From positions 1 to 32,738 of the forward strand of contig JBDRNO010000011.1 of NCBI GenBank assembly GCA_043811005.1: a stretch of DNA of 32,738 bases, written 5' to 3'. The notes beneath the pieces were generated by a model. That model did no database searches, was not told the DNA's origin, and worked only from the letters and a program-made list of their open reading frames with translations. Of the stretch, positions 29,658 through 32,738 are shown piece after piece. Source of the stretch: JBDRNO01 sp043811005. GTDB taxonomy: Bacteria > Bacteroidota > Bacteroidia > NORP154. Position 1 is the stretch's first letter. Each line of letters starts with the position of its first letter. Both the position numbers and the translations under genes were made by a program.

Positions 29658-32549
29658 TTATTTGTGGATAATCAGCCGATTAGCTTTTTTGTAATTTCCT
29701 GCTGATAAAGAATAATAGTAAATTCCACTGGAAAGTAATTGGGTATTGAATTTTAAAAAGTGCTTGCCTGCTTTCATCTCTTTATTAATCAATGTTTCTA
29801 TTTTCCTACCTGACACATCGTAAACACACAAGGTTACCTTTTCTTTTTCAGGGATATTGAATTCAATTATAGTATAATTATTTGCTGGGTTTGGGTAATT
29901 CCGCAGTTCCAATAAGTAATTAGCAGTTTTGTCATCTTCACTTACACCTGTTATATCAAATAGGTGTGTAGAATAAACCCCATTACCATGAGTAGCAACA
30001 GCCACAAACCCATCAGATTGTCTGTAATCAATCATTTCAACAACTACATTGCCAATAGAGTTTGCACCTTGCTGCACCCAAACGGTAGAATCATTGAAGG
30101 TTGAATCGGCAATGAGTGTGTCTGTAGCAAACAAACCTATACTTGTACCTAATAAATAAATTGTATTGCTGCTGTCAGGAATTATAGAAGCCCAGCGGCA
30201 TGACGGGCCATCGCCTAAACCATAACCCAGAGGAGCTCCTGGTGGTGGATTTGTCTCTAAATTGCCGGAAACTTGTAACCAATAGTCACCACCATTCTCT
30301 GAGTAGTATAAGCTGTAAACTTTATAATTGGAATAAACAACCAATACCTTATCAGCATCTCTCGGGTCAACGGCAATACAGCTCGTATATCCGCCTGAGC
30401 CAATATTATTAGTAATTTCCACAGATGAAGGATTTCCAACATTGGTACTGTCAATTCGAAAAATTCTTCTACTATTAGTGCCGTAATATAACCTGTGTGC
30501 CGGATTTTTTGAACAAGCGAGGGCTGTTATGTTTGAAGTAGTTAATGGAATGATATTCGTCAATTGAGTCCAGCCGGCACTAATTGAATCATACTGATTG
30601 TTTAACACAATTTGAGACAGATCGTCATTCCTCCAGAGGTTGCTTCCTTCAGCGAGATACATCACATTATTATCCACAGGGTCAAGAATAAACGGGTTAA
30701 TAAAAAGATAATCGCCACCGTTAATTGTATCATCAGTAATAGGGTCAATCCTTGTAAAAGCAGTTGGATTGCCATTAATATCTAAAGCAACTTTAAGTAT
30801 TTTTCCCACTTGCCTGGAAAAATAATAGTAATCAGCGCCATCTTCAATAGCGCAAAAGGCACCGTCACCAGTTGAAGGAAATGTCCAGGGCGCAGTTGGG
30901 TCGGTTGAATTGGTCCACCATGATCCATTATCCTGTAAGCCGCCTATGATAACGTTGCTGTTGAGGATGCCGTGATCAATAGCAATGGTATAGAATTGAG
31001 TAGTTAAATAACCTTTGTTCAATGTTGTCCATGATACAACAGGACTCATACAGTCAGATGTTTTGAATACTCCTCCATCAGTAGCGGAGATCATCACATT
31101 CGGGTTTAATGGAAGGAAAAGGATAACATGCTGGTCTGGGTGTTGATTGGGATAGATCTCAAAATAAGGAAGGGTTGTTCCGGGTTCATATCCGCCAATC
31201 TGGGTTGTGTTATCCGGAGAGGTGAATCCATCTGTTGACCTATATAGATTTGTTCCCCCGATAAAAACTGTATTTGGATCATCTGGTTTAACAGCAACTA
31301 CTAAATTATATGAGCCCTGTGCATTGAAATTATCAAACGGGCTTGGTCCTCCGGCTGGTAAACTGGAAGAAAGGTCTTGCCAGATCCCATTTGTATCGGC
31401 TCCATTACCAGTTAGATAAGTGTATTTCCACAAACTATTCCATTCTATGCCATCAAAAAATACGTTTGTCTGCTGTCCGTAACCAGGTGTATGTGCAAGA
31501 AAATATACATTATTCTCATCAGAGGGGTCTATCCCAATAACAGTTCTCCAGTGTTGACCCGGCCAACCTGAAGGTTTGATATTTGTCCAATTAACTCCGT
31601 CCTCTGATCTCCATATTCCTTTATTTGCTGCATTATTGCCCGAAGTGGAGATACTGCTCATCGTAGCATAAGCAACACCGGTAGAGGTAACTGAAATATC
31701 GGTAAAATAAGAAAGTATGCCGCTGGCGCCAATAACGGTTGTCCATGTTTCCCCTCCATCAACGCTTCTCTGAATACTTCCGAAAACAGCAGCATACACG
31801 ACATCGGCTGTTTCTATAGATGGGTCTGTGGTTATATTCCATATCCTGTCCCAAAGGTCGGTTGTCTGCGGTGTTCCTGAAACAGTTGAAGAAAGAGTAT
31901 CCCATGTAATTCCACCATCAACAGATTTAGAAACACCATTCCCAAGATAGGATGCTGAAAAATCCTTACTCGCTGAATTTCCAATAACCTCTCCAGAGCC
32001 AAAATACCAAACATTTGTTTTTCCCGGTCTCGTATCCTGGGCTATGCAAGTAATACTATGATGCTGACTGGAAGCGGTTACCTTGGTCCATGTCGTTCCA
32101 CCATCTGTAGTGCGCCATAATCCACCGGAAACACCGCCAGCTAATATCACATTTTCGTTTGTAACATCTATTGTTGCTGCTCTTGTCCTTCCACCTACAT
32201 TATAAGGCCCCATAGCTGTCCAGTAATAACTTCCGGTTTTATTACCACTCTTCATCTGATTACCTGCAGGATGATATCCTGCATCATTAGGTAACGTTCC
32301 GGCAAAAGCCAGTTCTCTTCTTCTAATATTTGGAGGAATTTGCCCGGTAACAGGATCCTGCAGCCGCATATTTTCCCATTCCCATCTAGCATAAGGATTA
32401 TCCATTGCCCCATTTGAAAAATGAGATCCAGAAAACAAAGGGAGCTTGACAGTTATTGGCTTTTGTGGCTCTATGATGGCAATTGTAGCCATTAGAACTA
32501 TTCCAATAACTGAAGCAATAAATATTCTATGTTTAATTTGATAATACAT
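29658..32549 (-). CDS. Large secreted BNR/sortilin-like protein with T9SS C-terminal sorting domain
   Basis: 963 residues. A signal anchor (RIFIASVIGIVLMATIAII) is followed by many beta-propeller repeats of BNR/VPS10 type, seen as SxDGGxTW motifs (WRTTDGGTTWTKV, KSVDGGITWDTL, RSVDGGETWTTV, YYSENGGDYWLQV). The last 80 residues are a type A type IX sorting domain: LRNYPNPANNYTIIEFNIPE, VTLCVYDVSGRKIETL, SSGIYYYSL and KKANRLIIHK. The product should be exported through Sec, then the T9SS, and attached to or released from the cell surface. No catalytic motif is visible, so binding or adhesion is as likely as hydrolysis. ATG 32549 starts just before the signal; its upstream region runs into the terminal repeat within 31 bp. 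Confidence 0.9.
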   Translation of the reverse strand: MYYQIKHRIFIASVIGIVLMATIAIIEPQKPITVKLPLFSGSHFSNGAMDNPYARWEWENMRLQDPVTGQIPPNIRRRELAFAGTLPNDAGYHPAGNQMKSGNKTGSYYWTAMGPYNVGGRTRAATIDVTNENVILAGGVSGGLWRTTDGGTTWTKVTASSQHHSITCIAQDTRPGKTNVWYFGSGEVIGNSASKDFSASYLGNGVSKSVDGGITWDTLSSTVSGTPQTTDLWDRIWNITTDPSIETADVVYAAVFGSIQRSVDGGETWTTVIGASGILSYFTDISVTSTGVAYATMSSISTSGNNAANKGIWRSEDGVNWTNIKPSGWPGQHWRTVIGIDPSDENNVYFLAHTPGYGQQTNVFFDGIEWNSLWKYTYLTGNGADTNGIWQDLSSSLPAGGPSPFDNFNAQGSYNLVVAVKPDDPNTVFIGGTNLYRSTDGFTSPDNTTQIGGYEPGTTLPYFEIYPNQHPDQHVILFLPLNPNVMISATDGGVFKTSDCMSPVVSWTTLNKGYLTTQFYTIAIDHGILNSNVIIGGLQDNGSWWTNSTDPTAPWTFPSTGDGAFCAIEDGADYYYFSRQVGKILKVALDINGNPTAFTRIDPITDDTINGGDYLFINPFILDPVDNNVMYLAEGSNLWRNDDLSQIVLNNQYDSISAGWTQLTNIIPLTTSNITALACSKNPAHRLYYGTNSRRIFRIDSTNVGNPSSVEITNNIGSGGYTSCIAVDPRDADKVLVVYSNYKVYSLYYSENGGDYWLQVSGNLETNPPPGAPLGYGLGDGPSCRWASIIPDSSNTIYLLGTSIGLFATDTLIADSTFNDSTVWVQQGANSIGNVVVEMIDYRQSDGFVAVATHGNGVYSTHLFDITGVSEDDKTANYLLELRNYPNPANNYTIIEFNIPEKEKVTLCVYDVSGRKIETLINKEMKAGKHFLKFNTQLLSSGIYYYSLSAGNYKKANRLIIHK

Positions 32550-32579
32550 AGCTATTTGTTATTCCATTACAATTTAAAT

Positions 32580-32727
32580 CTTTGCCTCCCGATAGTCATC
32601 GCATACGCGTCAACTAAATTTGATGTAACAGTTGCCAATAGTTACTTCTATCATGTCTTCTATCATACTGGCAATAGTATGCTACCTGCTCTTCGATTAG
32701 GTCAATATCAGGTGTTTTTAATATCAT
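32580..32727 (-). repeat. Right copy of 148-bp terminal inverted repeat
   Basis: The mirror of 1-148, with three mismatches at the inner end. Here the palindrome reads CGATGACTATCG instead of CGATAGCTATCG, so the hairpin core has diverged while the rest is identical. The repeat must extend outward past the ATG, since this end shows 11 further bases. Confidence 0.9.
32614..32727 (-). CDS. 37-aa ORF inside the terminal repeat, second copy
   Basis: Identical to the ORF at 1-114. Here a strong Shine-Dalgarno GGAGG is visible 6 nt before the ATG. Such a site is unusual in Bacteroidota, whose leaders are mostly AT rich, and may mean the element came from elsewhere. The frame is also open upstream to the end of the window, so the true N terminus is unknown. 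Confidence 0.35.
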   Translation of the reverse strand: MILKTPDIDLIEEQVAYYCQYDRRHDRSNYWQLLHQI

Positions 32728-32738
32728 TTCAATCCTCC

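Noticed and set aside
1..32738. Linear plasmid, phage or transposon defined by the terminal inverted repeats
   Set aside because: The interior holds parC, parE, valS and other core genes and no replication, capsid or transposase gene; a contig break inside repeats is simpler.
1..32738. tRNA or rRNA genes
   Set aside because: By eye I found no T-loop (GGTTCRANNCC) with matching acceptor stems and no rRNA-like sequence; a covariance search would settle it.

Overview
The window looks like a chromosomal segment of an AT-rich, uncultured-type member of the Bacteroidota. The evidence is a secreted protein with a type IX secretion C-terminal domain, two DUF1573 proteins with the CGCT motif, a transketolase split into N and C subunits, a SpoIIE-type phosphatase with a propeller sensor, and several promoters matching the Bacteroidota form (TTTG, about 19 nt, TAnnTTTG). 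Housekeeping genes (topoisomerase IV, valS, aminotransferase) argue against a plasmid or phage. Both ends carry the same near-identical 148-bp sequence in inverted orientation. The contig probably stops inside two copies of a multicopy element.

Layout. 1-148: terminal repeat with a 37-aa ORF. 196-5951 (minus): parE, an MNT/HEPN toxin-antitoxin pair, then parC, so the pair sits inside the topoisomerase IV operon. 5955-6757: repeat-rich spacer and a tiny ychF remnant. 6758-11590 (minus): XRE regulator, small unknown protein, type III Mod and Res, with a perfect inverted repeat as candidate operator. 11774-15699 (plus): transketolase N subunit, a von Willebrand A (VWA) domain protein in a repeat-rich spacer, transketolase C subunit. 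16031-18130 (plus): ECF sigma factor, membrane anti-sigma-like protein, Spy-like periplasmic protein, strong terminator. 18254-18409: remnant of a YjbQ/UPF0047 gene. 18422-26673 (minus): propeller/SpoIIE phosphatase, acyl-CoA dehydrogenase, adenosine-deaminase-like remnant, class I aminotransferase, two DUF1573 genes. 26844-29498 (plus): valS. 29658-32549 (minus): large T9SS-sorted BNR/sortilin-like protein, then the second copy of the terminal repeat.

Two things stand out. First, three unrelated genes (ychF, a yjbQ-family gene, an adenosine-deaminase-like gene) appear to survive as the N-terminal end joined in frame to the C-terminal end, with the middle missing. In two of them a consensus promoter box is still present upstream. 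Second, the intergenic spaces are full of hairpin-forming repeats. One is a family of about 190 bp present three times, with conserved flanks and variable CTGGG-rich arms, each copy directly against a gene end. Nothing here is a clear new defence or mobile system. The most unusual material is the gapped genes and the repeats.
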